Below, in pieces: positions 1 through 8,208 of a stretch of 35,051 nt of DNA (position 1 is the first letter of the stretch; the number at the start of each line of letters is the position of its first letter). The notes beneath the pieces were generated by a model that made no database searches, had not been told where the DNA came from, and saw nothing but the letters and a program-made list of their open reading frames with translations. The DNA lies in the NCBI GenBank assembly GCA_003251175.1, contig QKHC01000011.1, positions 1 to 35,051 of the forward strand. The letters are read 5' to 3'. The stretch is from Gemmatimonadota bacterium. Lineage in GTDB: Bacteria; Gemmatimonadota; Gemmatimonadetes; Gemmatimonadales; GWC2-71-9. A program made the translations under genes and the position numbers.

Positions 1-1
1 G

Positions 2-454
2 GCGAGTCTGCCGGCCCAGGGGTTCTTTGTGGGCGGGGGTCTGGAACTGCCATCGGGCGACTACGGTAACTACGCCAAGACCGGCTACGGTGGAATGGCC
101 GGCGTGAACCTGGCCTTCCCGGCGCTGCCGATCGGCGTGCGCGTGGAAGGTCTGTACCTGTACAACTCCCACGAAGGGACTGACGCGGGGAGCACCTCTC
201 TGTACGGCGGCATGGCGTCTGCCACCTACGGGATCGGCACGGGTCCGGCGGGGCTCTACCTCATCGGCGGCGTGGGCTATTTGAACCACCACTTCGGTGC
301 GCCCACCGGCCTGCCCTCCGAGAACGAATGGAAGTTCTCCTGGGGCGTGGGCGCCGGCGTGAGCTTCAGCAAGCTGTTCGGGGAAGTGCGCTACATGCAG
401 CGCGACAATGACAAGTTCATCCCGATCATGGTCGGCATCCGTTTCGGCGGCTGA
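2..454 (+). CDS. Outer-membrane beta-barrel protein, 3' part
   Basis: The reading frame is open from the first bases of the window, so the true start lies upstream. The visible sequence begins [13 protein letters not shown], which looks like the end of a signal peptide (cleavage after the A or Q of PAQ) running straight into a first beta-strand. The rest alternates glycine/aromatic strands and short turns ([29 protein letters not shown]) and ends in MVGIRFGG. Such a final hydrophobic/aromatic strand is typical of small OmpA/OmpW-like eight-stranded barrels. About 150 residues are visible, nearly a full small barrel. An outer-membrane location is inferred from this pattern; no specific ligand or function can be named. 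Two other small barrel-like proteins occur in the window (5011-5649 and 29728-30378). A GTG at 29 lies inside the mature barrel and is not taken as the start. Confidence 0.75.
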   Translation, partial: ASLPAQGFFVGGGLELPSGDYGNYAKTGYGGMAGVNLAFPALPIGVRVEGLYLYNSHEGTDAGSTSLYGGMASATYGIGTGPAGLYLIGGVGYLNHHFGAPTGLPSENEWKFSWGVGAGVSFSKLFGEVRYMQRDNDKFIPIMVGIRFGG

Positions 455-478
455 GGGTCGTGAGCGGCTGCCGTCAGG

Positions 479-506
479 AAGGCCCCGCCGCGTCCGGCGG
501 GGCCTT
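479..506 (+). terminator. Rho-independent-type hairpin after barrel gene
   Basis: A perfect 12-bp stem (479-490 pairing with 495-506) closes a 4-base loop CGTC, 25 bases after the barrel gene's stop. The stem is GC-rich and its outer pairs are AA/TT. The following bases (ctacattctgtc) are only weakly T-rich, so termination is likely but not canonical. It separates the barrel gene from the YjbQ gene. Confidence 0.7.
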
Positions 507-570
507 CTACATTCTGTCTGTGCCTACCGTCGTCCCCTACCGGGGCGCGAGCCCCTTACCGGAGGGTCGG

Positions 571-990
571 ATGAAGAGTCACACGCACTACCTCTGGTTC
601 GAGACGCGCAAGCAGCAGGAGATCATCGATATCACCGACGAGGTGGAGGCGCAGGTAGCCGCCAGCGGCGTACGTGAGGGCTTCGTCCTGGTGAGCGCGA
701 TGCACATCACGGCGTCGGTGTTCGTGAACGATCATGAGTCGGGGTTGTGGCGCGACATCCTCGACTGGCTCGAGGGCACCATCGCGCCGTGGGACCCGAA
801 GCGCTACCGGCACAACGACACGGGGGAGGACAATGCCGCGGCGCATCTCCGCTCGCTAACGGTGGGCCACGAGGTGATCGTGCCGATCACGGCGGGGAGG
901 CTCGACTTCGGGCCCTGGCAGCGGGTGTTCTACGGGGAGTGGGATGGTCGGCGTCGCAAGCGGGTCATCATCAAGGTGCTGGGGGACTGA
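571..990 (+). CDS. yjbQ: YjbQ family protein (UPF0047, secondary thiamine-phosphate synthase-like)
   Basis: This 139-residue protein matches the whole YjbQ/UPF0047 fold. It has the [19 protein letters not shown] stretch, the [14 protein letters not shown] segment with its conserved histidines, and the typical C-terminal half with [18 protein letters not shown]. Family members are often labelled secondary thiamine-phosphate synthase because E. coli YjbQ has weak activity of this kind; the physiological role is not settled. The ATG at 571 is chosen because GGAGG (561-565) sits five bases upstream and because the family starts here. A longer frame opens at 460, but its extra residues come from the terminator region. 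The gene is first in a plus-strand run that continues with the acyl-CoA synthetase 73 bases downstream. No TPP riboswitch sequence is visible upstream. Confidence 0.88.
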   Translation: MKSHTHYLWFETRKQQEIIDITDEVEAQVAASGVREGFVLVSAMHITASVFVNDHESGLWRDILDWLEGTIAPWDPKRYRHNDTGEDNAAAHLRSLTVGHEVIVPITAGRLDFGPWQRVFYGEWDGRRRKRVIIKVLGD

Positions 991-999
991 CTGCCCATA

Positions 1000-1007
1000 T
1001 AGCTTTG
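1000..1007 (+). promoter_or_regulatory. TAnnTTTG-type -7 element candidate
   Basis: TAGCTTTG lies in the 73-base gap between the YjbQ gene and the AMP ligase. It fits the -7 consensus TAnnTTTG known from Bacteroidetes promoters. No matching TTTG element is seen at the expected upstream distance, so this is weak. It could give the AMP ligase an internal promoter. Confidence 0.2.
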
Positions 1008-1047
1008 GCCCCGCAAGTCGTTTATTTTCAAAGGTTCTGGATGGTAC

Positions 1048-1053
1048 AGGAGG
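1048..1053 (+). promoter_or_regulatory. Shine-Dalgarno AGGAGG deciding the start of the AMP ligase
   Basis: A perfect AGGAGG(T) precedes the GTG at 1064 by ten bases. A closer ATG at 1056 is in a different frame and opens only a four-codon reading frame that ends at 1070, overlapping the GTG start. The site therefore argues for GTG 1064 over the longer open frame that begins at 944. Confidence 0.6.
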
Positions 1054-1063
1054 TAATGGTCGA

Positions 1064-2635
1064 GTGCTGACCGGGCATCTGGCGGCGCAGTTCGCCGAGC
1101 GGGCGGAGCAACACGCTGACCGGGAGTTCCTGGTCTTCGGCACCCGTCGGATGACTTACGGGCAGGCTCGCCGCGAAGTCGACGCCCTGGCCCACGCCTT
1201 CACCGACCTGGGGCTGCAGCCGGGAGACCGGTTGGCGCTGGTGATGCCCAACCGGCCGGAATGGGTGCTGGCGTTACTCGCGGCGGCGTCGCTCGACGTG
1301 GCGGTTGTGCCGCTCGATCCGGCGCTGGGCGCGCAGGAGTTGCGCTACCAGCTGCGGCACGCCGAGGCGCGTGCCATGGTGGTCGTGGACGTGTGGCGCG
1401 ACACCGACCTGCTGGAGCGGATGGACCAGCTCCTGCCGGAGCTGCCGGACCTGCGGTTCGTCGTGGCCGTGGCGGCCGAGGATCGTTGGCTCGACAGTCG
1501 GGTGTATCGCTGGGCGGACTTGGTGGCGCGCGCGCCTACTCCGTTGGAGCCGCACGAGCTGGCTGACCCGTCGCGCACGCCACTCGCGATCCTGTACACG
1601 TCCGGGACGATGGGGAAGCCGAAGGGGGTCGTGCTCACGCATGCCAACGTGCTGGAGCCGGCCCGCCTGACGGCGGGTGCGATTGTCCACACCGGCGACG
1701 ATCGCGCGTTGTGCGCCGTGCCGTGCAACGGCATCTTCGGCCTCCACGTCGTGGTGATGACACTCGCCAGCGGGGCCACGCTGGTGCTGCAGGAGCGCTT
1801 CGAGGCCGCTGCGGCGCTCGAGTTGATTCGCCGGGAGCGGGTCACCCTGGTCCACGGGGTCCCGACGATGTTCGAGCTGCTGATGCGGGAGCCGGCGTTT
1901 GCCGAGCGCCCGCCGGCCTGCCGGACGGGGATCATCGCGGGGAGCCCGGTCTCTCCGCAGCTCGCCGACCGGATTCGGCGCTGGTGCGACGTCGAGATCG
2001 CGTACGGGCTGACCGAGACCGGTCCCACGGTAACGGTGACGCGACCGCAGGACCCGGCAGAGCGGCGTCGCGCCACGGTGGGTCGTCCCATCACCGGAGT
2101 CGAGGTCCGGGTGGTGGATGTCGTGACCGGCACGGTGCACGGTCTGGAGGCCGTGGGCGAGCTGGCGGTGAAGGGCCCCGGGGTGATGCAGGGATATTTC
2201 CGCATGCCCGGCGAGACCCGCCGCTCCTTCACCAGCGAGGGCCACTTCCTGACGGGCGACCTCGCCATCCTCGACGAAGAGGGGTACGTCAGGATCGTGG
2301 GCCGGCGGAGCGAGCTGATCATCCGTGGCGGCCACAAGATCTACCCGCGTGAGCTGGAAGATTTCCTGCGCACGCACCCCGCGGTGGACGACGTCTGCGT
2401 CGTCGGTATCCCCAACGAGATTCTCGGGGAGCTGTCCGTCGCCTGCGTCGTGCCCGTAGAGGGGGCCATCATCACGCCGGACGAGCTGCGCGCGTTCAGT
2501 CGCGAGGCGCTCGCCGACTACAAAGTGCCCGACCTGGTGCGCTTCGTCGACGCCTTCCCGCTGACCGGAAGCGGCAAGGTGAAGCGACGGGAGCTCGCGC
2601 AGGTCGTGAGCCTGGAGCTGAGTACGACGACATGA
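1064..2635 (+). CDS. Acyl-CoA synthetase / AMP-dependent ligase (ANL superfamily)
   Basis: This 523-residue enzyme is predicted to activate a carboxylic acid as an acyl-adenylate and pass it to CoA. The core ANL motifs are in order: the P-loop [11 protein letters not shown] from Y178, the A5 motif YGLTETGPT, the A7/A8 hinge (TGDLAIL, then [19 protein letters not shown]) and the C-terminal [11 protein letters not shown], whose K505 is the expected catalytic lysine. Length and layout fit class I fatty or aryl acyl-CoA ligases. No peptidyl-carrier domain follows, so a stand-alone CoA ligase is more likely than an NRPS module. The acid used cannot be read from sequence. GTG 1064 is preferred because of a perfect AGGAGG. 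The stop overlaps the ATG of the next gene (ATGA), so translation is probably coupled. Confidence 0.88.
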   Translation: MLTGHLAAQFAERAEQHADREFLVFGTRRMTYGQARREVDALAHAFTDLGLQPGDRLALVMPNRPEWVLALLAAASLDVAVVPLDPALGAQELRYQLRHAEARAMVVVDVWRDTDLLERMDQLLPELPDLRFVVAVAAEDRWLDSRVYRWADLVARAPTPLEPHELADPSRTPLAILYTSGTMGKPKGVVLTHANVLEPARLTAGAIVHTGDDRALCAVPCNGIFGLHVVVMTLASGATLVLQERFEAAAALELIRRERVTLVHGVPTMFELLMREPAFAERPPACRTGIIAGSPVSPQLADRIRRWCDVEIAYGLTETGPTVTVTRPQDPAERRRATVGRPITGVEVRVVDVVTGTVHGLEAVGELAVKGPGVMQGYFRMPGETRRSFTSEGHFLTGDLAILDEEGYVRIVGRRSELIIRGGHKIYPRELEDFLRTHPAVDDVCVVGIPNEILGELSVACVVPVEGAIITPDELRAFSREALADYKVPDLVRFVDAFPLTGSGKVKRRELAQVVSLELSTTT

Positions 2636-4359
2636 CGTCCATGCCGCATAGCCATCTCGCGCGGCCGCCCCACAAGGAACCCCCCGCCCACGCGCCGAAC
2701 GCGGCGCTGCTCATCGATTTCGACAACGTGACGATGGGCATCCGCTCGGACCTGCAGACGGAGCTGAAGCGGCTCCTCCAGTCCGAGATCATCCGGGGGA
2801 AGGTGGCGGTCCAGCGCGCCTACGCCGATTGGCGACGCTACCCGCAGTACATCGTCCCCCTGTCCGAATCGTCCATCGATCTGATCTTCGCGCCCGCCTA
2901 CGGGTCGAACAAGAAGAACGCGACTGACATCCGGCTCGCGATCGACGCGCTGGAGCTCGTGTTCACCCGTCCCGAAATCGGGACGTTCATCCTGCTGTCA
3001 GGCGATTCGGATTTCTCGGCACTGGTGCTCAAGCTGAAGGAGTACGGCAAGTACGTGATCGGGGTGGGGATCCGCGAGTCGTCGAGCGACCTGTTGATCC
3101 AGAACTGCGACGAGTACTACTCGTACTCCGAGCTCGCGGGGCTGACCAAGACCAGCGACGTCCAGTACGAGCGCCGTGACCCCTGGCAGCTCACCGTGGA
3201 GGCGGTGAAGCAGATGACCGCTCACAACGACGTGATGCGATCGGACCGCCTGAAGCAGGTGATGCAGGAGCTCGACCCGAACTTCGACGAGAAAGACAGC
3301 GGGTTCTCGCGGTTCAGCAAGTTCGTCGTCGAGGCGGCAAAGCGGGGAATCATCACGCTCACCCGACTGGACAACGGGCAGTACGAGGTCGCCCTCGGTC
3401 CGGAGAGCGATGGCGCGCCCTCGCCCACCCCCAAGGCGCGTGCCGAGCGGAGTCGTGAGAGCGGCGGCCGGGGTAGCCGCGGCGAGCGCGCCGAGAAGCC
3501 GGAGGCGGGCGGCCGGCGCCGGGGGTTCTCCCTCGGTGATGCGTTTGGCGTGTTGCGCCAGGCGCTGGGCCGGGTCGAGCGCGACGACCAGACGGTCGAG
3601 GCCGAGGAGCTGCGCGAGGCCATGGTGGAGCTGAGCGGCGAGGATGTCGATGCGCTCAGCGCCGCGAAGTTCCCCCGTCTGCTGCGGCAGGCGCACGATG
3701 CGGAGATCATTGATCTGTCCAAGCAGGAAGATGGCGGGTACCAGGTGCGGTTGCGGCCCGACACGGCGCCCCGCGAGGCGACCCCGCGCGGCAACACCCC
3801 GTCCACGGAGGGGGCGGCCGGCCCCGCCGCGCGCAGCACGCGGTTCCGCCGCGGGTCGCGCGGTGGCCGGCCTGCGGCCCGCGCCGAGGAGCCCGCGGCC
3901 GCCGTGCCGGCGGAGGATGCGGTACCACGAGCGGGCGGCGGCCCGGCCGCCACACCCGAGCCCGAGGCCCCGCGCTCCGGTGCGGGGCAGCCGGGGCCGA
4001 CGCGCAGCGTGCGCGGCCGGTCCGGCAGCCGGGGCCGCCGCGGACCACCTGCGGCGGCCGTGCAGGAGGACGACCGGCCGGCGCGCAGCGAGCGCCAGCG
4101 GACGGACGCGCCGCACCGGGGGGCAGAGTCGAATCGGGCGCGTGATGCCGAGGGCGAAGGACGGCGCCGTAGGCGGCGCGGTGGGCGCGGCCGCGGCGTG
4201 CGCGGCCCCGCCGAGGCCGGGCTGGATCGCGACGCGGACGCCGGGGCGGAGGCCCCACCGATCTCCCAGCCGGCTCAGCGGGAGCGGCCGGCCCCGGAGA
4301 CGGACGCCGACGGGGAGTCGTTTTGGTCGCGCGTGAAGCGGGGTCTGATCGGCGAATAG
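2632..4359 (+). CDS. NYN-domain nuclease with two OST-HTH/LOTUS-like domains and an Arg/Gly-rich tail
   Basis: This 575-residue protein is probably an RNA-acting nuclease. Residues 22-165 form a NYN (PIN-like) domain with the expected acidic residues: D29, D31 and N32 in LLIDFDNV, D99 in [11 protein letters not shown], and D125/D127 in LSGDSDF. Residues 183-253 and about 299-373 each look like an OST-HTH/LOTUS winged helix; both end in a G(Q/Y)(Y/Q)V pattern and would bind RNA or a partner. Residues 374-560 are low-complexity, rich in Arg, Gly, Ala and Pro with RGSRGG- and [11 protein letters not shown]-like runs, so disordered and basic. A short conserved-looking end, [14 protein letters not shown], follows. 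NYN-LOTUS proteins are a known bacterial group, but their substrates are largely unknown. The start overlaps the previous stop by 4 bp, and the 3' end overlaps the glycosylase gene by 37 bp. Confidence 0.85.
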   Translation: MTSMPHSHLARPPHKEPPAHAPNAALLIDFDNVTMGIRSDLQTELKRLLQSEIIRGKVAVQRAYADWRRYPQYIVPLSESSIDLIFAPAYGSNKKNATDIRLAIDALELVFTRPEIGTFILLSGDSDFSALVLKLKEYGKYVIGVGIRESSSDLLIQNCDEYYSYSELAGLTKTSDVQYERRDPWQLTVEAVKQMTAHNDVMRSDRLKQVMQELDPNFDEKDSGFSRFSKFVVEAAKRGIITLTRLDNGQYEVALGPESDGAPSPTPKARAERSRESGGRGSRGERAEKPEAGGRRRGFSLGDAFGVLRQALGRVERDDQTVEAEELREAMVELSGEDVDALSAAKFPRLLRQAHDAEIIDLSKQEDGGYQVRLRPDTAPREATPRGNTPSTEGAAGPAARSTRFRRGSRGGRPAARAEEPAAAVPAEDAVPRAGGGPAATPEPEAPRSGAGQPGPTRSVRGRSGSRGRRGPPAAAVQEDDRPARSERQRTDAPHRGAESNRARDAEGEGRRRRRRGGRGRGVRGPAEAGLDRDADAGAEAPPISQPAQRERPAPETDADGESFWSRVKRGLIGE

Positions 4360-4937
4360 GGCAGCCGCTGGCGGCTCGCTTCTATGCCCGCAGCACGGCG
4401 CTGGTGGCTCGACGGCTGCTGGGCCACGTGCTGGTGAGCGAGATCGGCGGGCATCAGGTCGCGGGGCGCATCGTGGAAACCGAAGCGTACCTCGGCCCGG
4501 ACGACCCCGCCTGCCACGCGTGGCGCGGGCACCGTTCCGCTCGCAATGACGCGCTCTACGGGCCGCCTGGCAGCTGCTACGTCTATTTCACCTACGGTAT
4601 GCACTGGTGTCTCAATGCCGTCACCGAACGGAACGGGTTCCCGGCGGCGGTGCTGATCCGCGCCCTCGAGCCACTCTCCGGTCTCGCGACGATGCGGCGC
4701 CGGCGCGGCGGCGTGGCGGCGCGAGCGCTGTGTGCCGGCCCCGCACGCCTGTGTCAGGCGTTGGGGATCACCGGCGTGCACAACGGTGCCTCACTCACCG
4801 CCGGGCCGTTGCGAATTGAGCGCGACCCCGGAGCCGGCCGGGCGGCGGTCTCAGTCACGCCACGGATAGGGGTCAGCCGGGCCGCCGACTGGCCGCTCCG
4901 CTTCACCCTCGCCGACAGCCCGTGGACCTCACGCTGA
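4323..4937 (+). CDS. mpg: Alkyladenine DNA glycosylase (3-methyladenine DNA glycosylase, AAG/Mpg family)
   Basis: This base-excision-repair enzyme is predicted to remove alkylated and deaminated purines (3-methyladenine, hypoxanthine, ethenoadenine) from DNA. The 204-residue product has the AAG core: [15 protein letters not shown], where E54, Y56 and H65 match human E125, Y127 and H136; then YVYFTYGMH; then [13 protein letters not shown] near the C-terminus. The start is uncertain. The TTG at 4323 has GGGGAG about five bases upstream and lies inside the NYN gene, so the two overlap by 37 bp. The conserved fold begins at about residue 17 ([17 protein letters not shown]), where only a CTG is available. 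The gene ends a four-gene plus-strand run and is closed by a strong hairpin. AAG enzymes act alone, so the position next to an RNA nuclease need not mean a joint function. Confidence 0.9.
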   Translation: MVAREAGSDRRIGQPLAARFYARSTALVARRLLGHVLVSEIGGHQVAGRIVETEAYLGPDDPACHAWRGHRSARNDALYGPPGSCYVYFTYGMHWCLNAVTERNGFPAAVLIRALEPLSGLATMRRRRGGVAARALCAGPARLCQALGITGVHNGASLTAGPLRIERDPGAGRAAVSVTPRIGVSRAADWPLRFTLADSPWTSR

Positions 4938-4945
4938 CGGCCCCA

Positions 4946-4997
4946 CGCGCAACCGCCCGTCCGGGGAACCCGGACGGGCGGCTGGGGACGTTGCGCG
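4946..4997. terminator. Bidirectional terminator hairpin between convergent genes
   Basis: A perfect 13-bp stem (4953-4965 with 4969-4981) closes a 3-base GAA loop. An outer 7-bp arm, CGCGCAA (4946-4952) with TTGCGCG (4991-4997), can extend it. It sits between the stops of the glycosylase gene (plus) and the barrel-like gene (minus, stop at 5011) and can serve both. No clear T-run follows on either strand. Confidence 0.7.
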
Positions 4998-5010
4998 CAG
5001 GCGGTCGTGA

Positions 5011-5649
5011 TCAGGTGCCCGGGATACCCTCACGCGAGCGGCCGAAGGAGTAGCGCACGCCTCCCTGGAACGCGTGCGTCGCACCCTGAATCAGCGACGC
5101 GCCGGCGTCGGTCACCATGTAGTGCGCGAAGATCGACAGGTTCCCCATGTTGTACGCCCCACCGGCCATACCCCACGCGAGACCCGTCGTCGTGGCATTG
5201 GCGAGCGCCGTCTGCGCTGCCGCCTGCTCGGTGGCTGAGCACCCGGTGCAGTCGAGGACCGGGTTCACGATGTACATCACCGCGAAGCCACCGCCCAGAT
5301 AGGGCTCCAGAAACCCGCGCTTGGGCATCGCGACGAGCCCCAGCATGATGCGGCGGACCTCGCTGAACGTGACGGTCCGATTGTTGACCACCGAGCGCGC
5401 GTCGGACGTGAAGAACGCCTGCTCGATGCCCGTGTAGAGACCGACGCGCTTCTTGGTGATGAACCAGTGCGCGCCGATCATCGGGTCCCAGTAGGTGGGC
5501 TGAGCGTTGGTCGCGTAGCCGAACGCCCCGATGTGCGCGCCCCAATACCACTGGTAGGACCAGTCGGATTTCTGCTGCTGCGCCGCCGCCGGCGTGGCCA
5601 CGATCGCCAGGAGTGCGAGACCCCAGAGGGCGCGAGACATGTGCTTCAT
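5011..5649 (-). CDS. Secreted outer-membrane barrel-like protein
   Basis: This is a 212-residue exported protein of unknown function. It starts with MKHMSRALWG and a hydrophobic core ending ATPAAAQ, a clear Sec signal peptide of about 25 residues. The mature part has strand-like segments with aromatic and glycine residues (WYWGAHIGAFGY, EPYLGGGFAVMY, LSIFAHYMV) and ends in a strand containing GGVRYSFG, consistent with a small outer-membrane barrel. CTGC, with cysteines two residues apart in a loop, could form a disulfide or bind metal. The ATG at 5649 is chosen because minus-strand GGGAGGT lies six bases upstream; the longer frame upstream overlaps the peptidase. It is 22 bases downstream of the M14 peptidase stop on the same strand, so co-transcription is likely. 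I cannot name a substrate. Confidence 0.75.
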   Translation of the reverse strand: MKHMSRALWGLALLAIVATPAAAQQQKSDWSYQWYWGAHIGAFGYATNAQPTYWDPMIGAHWFITKKRVGLYTGIEQAFFTSDARSVVNNRTVTFSEVRRIMLGLVAMPKRGFLEPYLGGGFAVMYIVNPVLDCTGCSATEQAAAQTALANATTTGLAWGMAGGAYNMGNLSIFAHYMVTDAGASLIQGATHAFQGGVRYSFGRSREGIPGT

Positions 5650-5671
5650 CGGGCTACCTCCCACGACCCCG

Positions 5672-8179
5672 TCAGGGGGCCGCCAACAGGACCGCGTTGA
5701 ACAACAGTCGTAACGTCCCATGTGTCTGGCCGCGGAACTGCGGCCGAAAGCCGAACAGCACCACTCTGCCTCGACCGACCGCGATATCGACCGCCGCCGC
5801 CCGCCCGGCCACCACGTCCGGGTTTCGGGCGAACCCGGAGCGCAGCGGCTCGGGTGCGTACCACCCCAGGGCCTGGGCTGGGGGCTGGGCCTCGAAGGCG
5901 GCACCGCCCTCGAAGAACACCCCCAACGAGTCCGGGATTCCCACCAGCACCGGACTCGAGACCCGGCCACCCCCTCCCGGTCGGCGAAAGGCGACCCCCA
6001 AGATAGAACCCGCCGCCAGAAAACGCGAGACCTGTTGCGTCTGTGCATCAGTAGCTAGCACGTTGCTGACTGGCAGCTTAAGCCGCGAAATCGCGAAATC
6101 ACTTGAAGCATTGAGGCACACAAGCGTCCCACCGTCGCGAACAAACACCGAAAGTGCGTCACCACCGGCCGACCCGAGTCCCCCGGCATACGCCGCGGGT
6201 ACCGTGACGGAGTCGCGCCCCGCGTCCAGCTGTCGTGCCGAGAGACTTGGCAGGACCACGACGTCGAAGCGTCGGCGCAACTCCCCCCGGCGCATGTCAC
6301 CGTCGTGCACTGTCGCGTAACTGATGCCATACTGCTCGAATACCCAGCGCGTCCAGCCTTCATCGATGCTGGCGGTGTAGGGCTGGTACAGGGCGATGCG
6401 TGGCAGGCGCTGTCGCATCCCCCGCAGCCCTGCGGGCGCGGCCGGGGCGGCGTACACGTCGAAGCCGTCACGCGCCGCCAGGTCCGCGAGGATCGCGCGC
6501 GCCCGCGGACCCCACCCCACCACGGCGCTGTCGGTCCACGCCACGTGTTGCCCGGCGCCGAGCAGCGCGGCAACGGCCCGAGACTCGGCCGCCGCGCGGT
6601 TGCGAAGCAGGAACACGTCGCCCGCGCCGACGATCCGCCCCGGCGGCACCGCGACCGTGTCGACGCGCACCAGGTTGGCGGTGAACGATGCACGGATCGC
6701 GTCCGCGGGAACTCCCATGGTGAGCGGCAGTGTCCATCCAGCGATGTCGTAGGGGGTCCGGCTTCCCCCGGGGTCGGGATAGTGCTGCGGCTCGAGGAGG
6801 TCCTTGACGTGCGCGCGGAACGGCTGCGCCATGAGAATCACCAGGGTACCGGCCGGATAGGTCCGTCCATCGGCGACGAAGGCGTCCTGGGCCCGCGAGA
6901 TCTCGATCCCGGCGGCGAGCAGGGCGTTCGCCAGGGTGGCCTGGGCCCCGGGGTCGTCCGCCGGCGGGAGCGCGTATGCGAAGGGATCGCCGGCGAGGCC
7001 GGCGGCGACGGCCCGACGTCCCAGCTCGACGAATCGCGTGATCAGCTCGGAGCGGGAGGTCGCGGCGTAGCGCAGCACTGCGTCGGCGGCGATGCGCTGG
7101 TACGTCATGATATCGCCGATGCGCCAGGTGCCGCCCGGCCAGGGGACCAGCGCGTCGACGCCCCGCGGTGGCTGCTCCAGCGAGTCCGGCAGAATGTGAG
7201 CCGGTGATGCCAGTCGGGCACTCGCCGCCTCGGAGAGGATACCGATCATGTTGTGGCGGGCCGGGACGGTCCGGAACCCGCCGTGCCACCAGAGGTCGTA
7301 GCGCCGCCGCTGCGCGATGCCGCTGAGCCCGGCGTCGTAGAGCGCGGCCGCCATCGCCGACCCGACGGCGCTGGTCGCCGCCACCAGCGCAGGGTCGAGA
7401 TTGGGGTTCACCGGGTCGGCGAAGGGGGGCACGAACAGACGGACGCCATCGCTTCCCATCTGATGCACGTCGTACACGATTTCCGGGAACCACTCGCGGT
7501 ACAGCACCCGCGTCACCAGCCGGGTTTCCATCTGGGTGAGCATGTACCAGTCACGGTTGTTGTCGTGGCCGACGTAGGGGTGGTACAGCCAGGGCAGCGG
7601 GCCCCCTTCGTAACGTGTCCCGCGGTACCGGCGGTACCACGCCACCGTCGTATCGAGGCCGTCGGGGTTGAGCGAAGGCACCAGCAACACGACCAGCGAG
7701 TCGAGCAGGCGGGCGAGGGTAGGCTCAGTCACGAGCCGATACGCCAACTCCATGCTGGACAGACTCGAGGCGATCTCGGTCGAGTGGATGTTGTGCCCGA
7801 TCAGGACGACGGCTGGCTGGTGGCGGCGCAGCGAATCGAGGGCTCGCGCCGTCAGGCCCCTGGGGTCGGCGAGGCGGCGCTGCCCGGCGCGCAGCGCGGC
7901 GAGCTGCGCCTGGTGTGTCGGCGATGTGACGGTAACGAGGAGCAGGGGACGCCCGAGCGTGGTGGGCCCCAGCGTGTCGACACGCACCCGCGGGCTGGCA
8001 CTGGCGAGTGCCGCAAAGTAGCGCGTGATCTGACCCCAGTCGGCGAGCATCGAGTCGGTGCCCGGTTCGAAGCCGATGATGCTGGCGGGAGCGGGGACGG
8101 TGCCGGGCTGCTGGGCGGGTAGGCGGCCCCCGAGGCCCATGGCGAAGCAGACGACCAGCGCCGCGATTGGTCGGGACAT
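5672..8179 (-). CDS. Large secreted M14-family zinc carboxypeptidase
   Basis: This 835-residue protein begins with a signal peptide (MSRPIAALVV to RLPAQ). The N-terminal M14 domain (about 45-400) has the zinc ligands H132 and E135 in HNIHSTE and H239 in DVHQMG, the candidate catalytic E317 in GILSEAAS, and the motifs NPDG and NNRDW that line M14 substrate pockets. The remaining roughly 400 residues form a second domain with alternating strand/helix segments (FDVVVLPSLSARQL, GGTLVCLN, GRVVLFGFRPQFRGQ). It resembles the class-I glutamine-amidotransferase-like or DUF4159-like tails seen on long M14 relatives. It is probably periplasmic or surface-located and trims peptides. The start at 8179 is preferred over the open frame to 8299 because the signal peptide begins there. 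It lies 29 bases downstream of kbl and 22 bases upstream of the barrel-like gene. Confidence 0.85.
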   Translation of the reverse strand: MSRPIAALVVCFAMGLGGRLPAQQPGTVPAPASIIGFEPGTDSMLADWGQITRYFAALASASPRVRVDTLGPTTLGRPLLLVTVTSPTHQAQLAALRAGQRRLADPRGLTARALDSLRRHQPAVVLIGHNIHSTEIASSLSSMELAYRLVTEPTLARLLDSLVVLLVPSLNPDGLDTTVAWYRRYRGTRYEGGPLPWLYHPYVGHDNNRDWYMLTQMETRLVTRVLYREWFPEIVYDVHQMGSDGVRLFVPPFADPVNPNLDPALVAATSAVGSAMAAALYDAGLSGIAQRRRYDLWWHGGFRTVPARHNMIGILSEAASARLASPAHILPDSLEQPPRGVDALVPWPGGTWRIGDIMTYQRIAADAVLRYAATSRSELITRFVELGRRAVAAGLAGDPFAYALPPADDPGAQATLANALLAAGIEISRAQDAFVADGRTYPAGTLVILMAQPFRAHVKDLLEPQHYPDPGGSRTPYDIAGWTLPLTMGVPADAIRASFTANLVRVDTVAVPPGRIVGAGDVFLLRNRAAAESRAVAALLGAGQHVAWTDSAVVGWGPRARAILADLAARDGFDVYAAPAAPAGLRGMRQRLPRIALYQPYTASIDEGWTRWVFEQYGISYATVHDGDMRRGELRRRFDVVVLPSLSARQLDAGRDSVTVPAAYAGGLGSAGGDALSVFVRDGGTLVCLNASSDFAISRLKLPVSNVLATDAQTQQVSRFLAAGSILGVAFRRPGGGGRVSSPVLVGIPDSLGVFFEGGAAFEAQPPAQALGWYAPEPLRSGFARNPDVVAGRAAAVDIAVGRGRVVLFGFRPQFRGQTHGTLRLLFNAVLLAAP

Positions 8180-8208
8180 CGGAGTGGCTCCCGGAGGGAG
8201 GGGAGGGA

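Noticed and set aside
455-570. TPP riboswitch before the YjbQ gene or thiE
   Set aside because: The gap before the YjbQ gene holds only a terminator hairpin and lacks the conserved thi-box cores. thiE has only 49 bases to the divergent rlmI start.
1274-2377. Long minus-strand open frame
   Set aside because: It is antisense to the AMP ligase with biased, non-protein-like composition caused by third-position GC.
2998-4116. Minus-strand 372-codon frame
   Set aside because: It is antisense to the NYN-LOTUS gene and low-complexity, with no domain.
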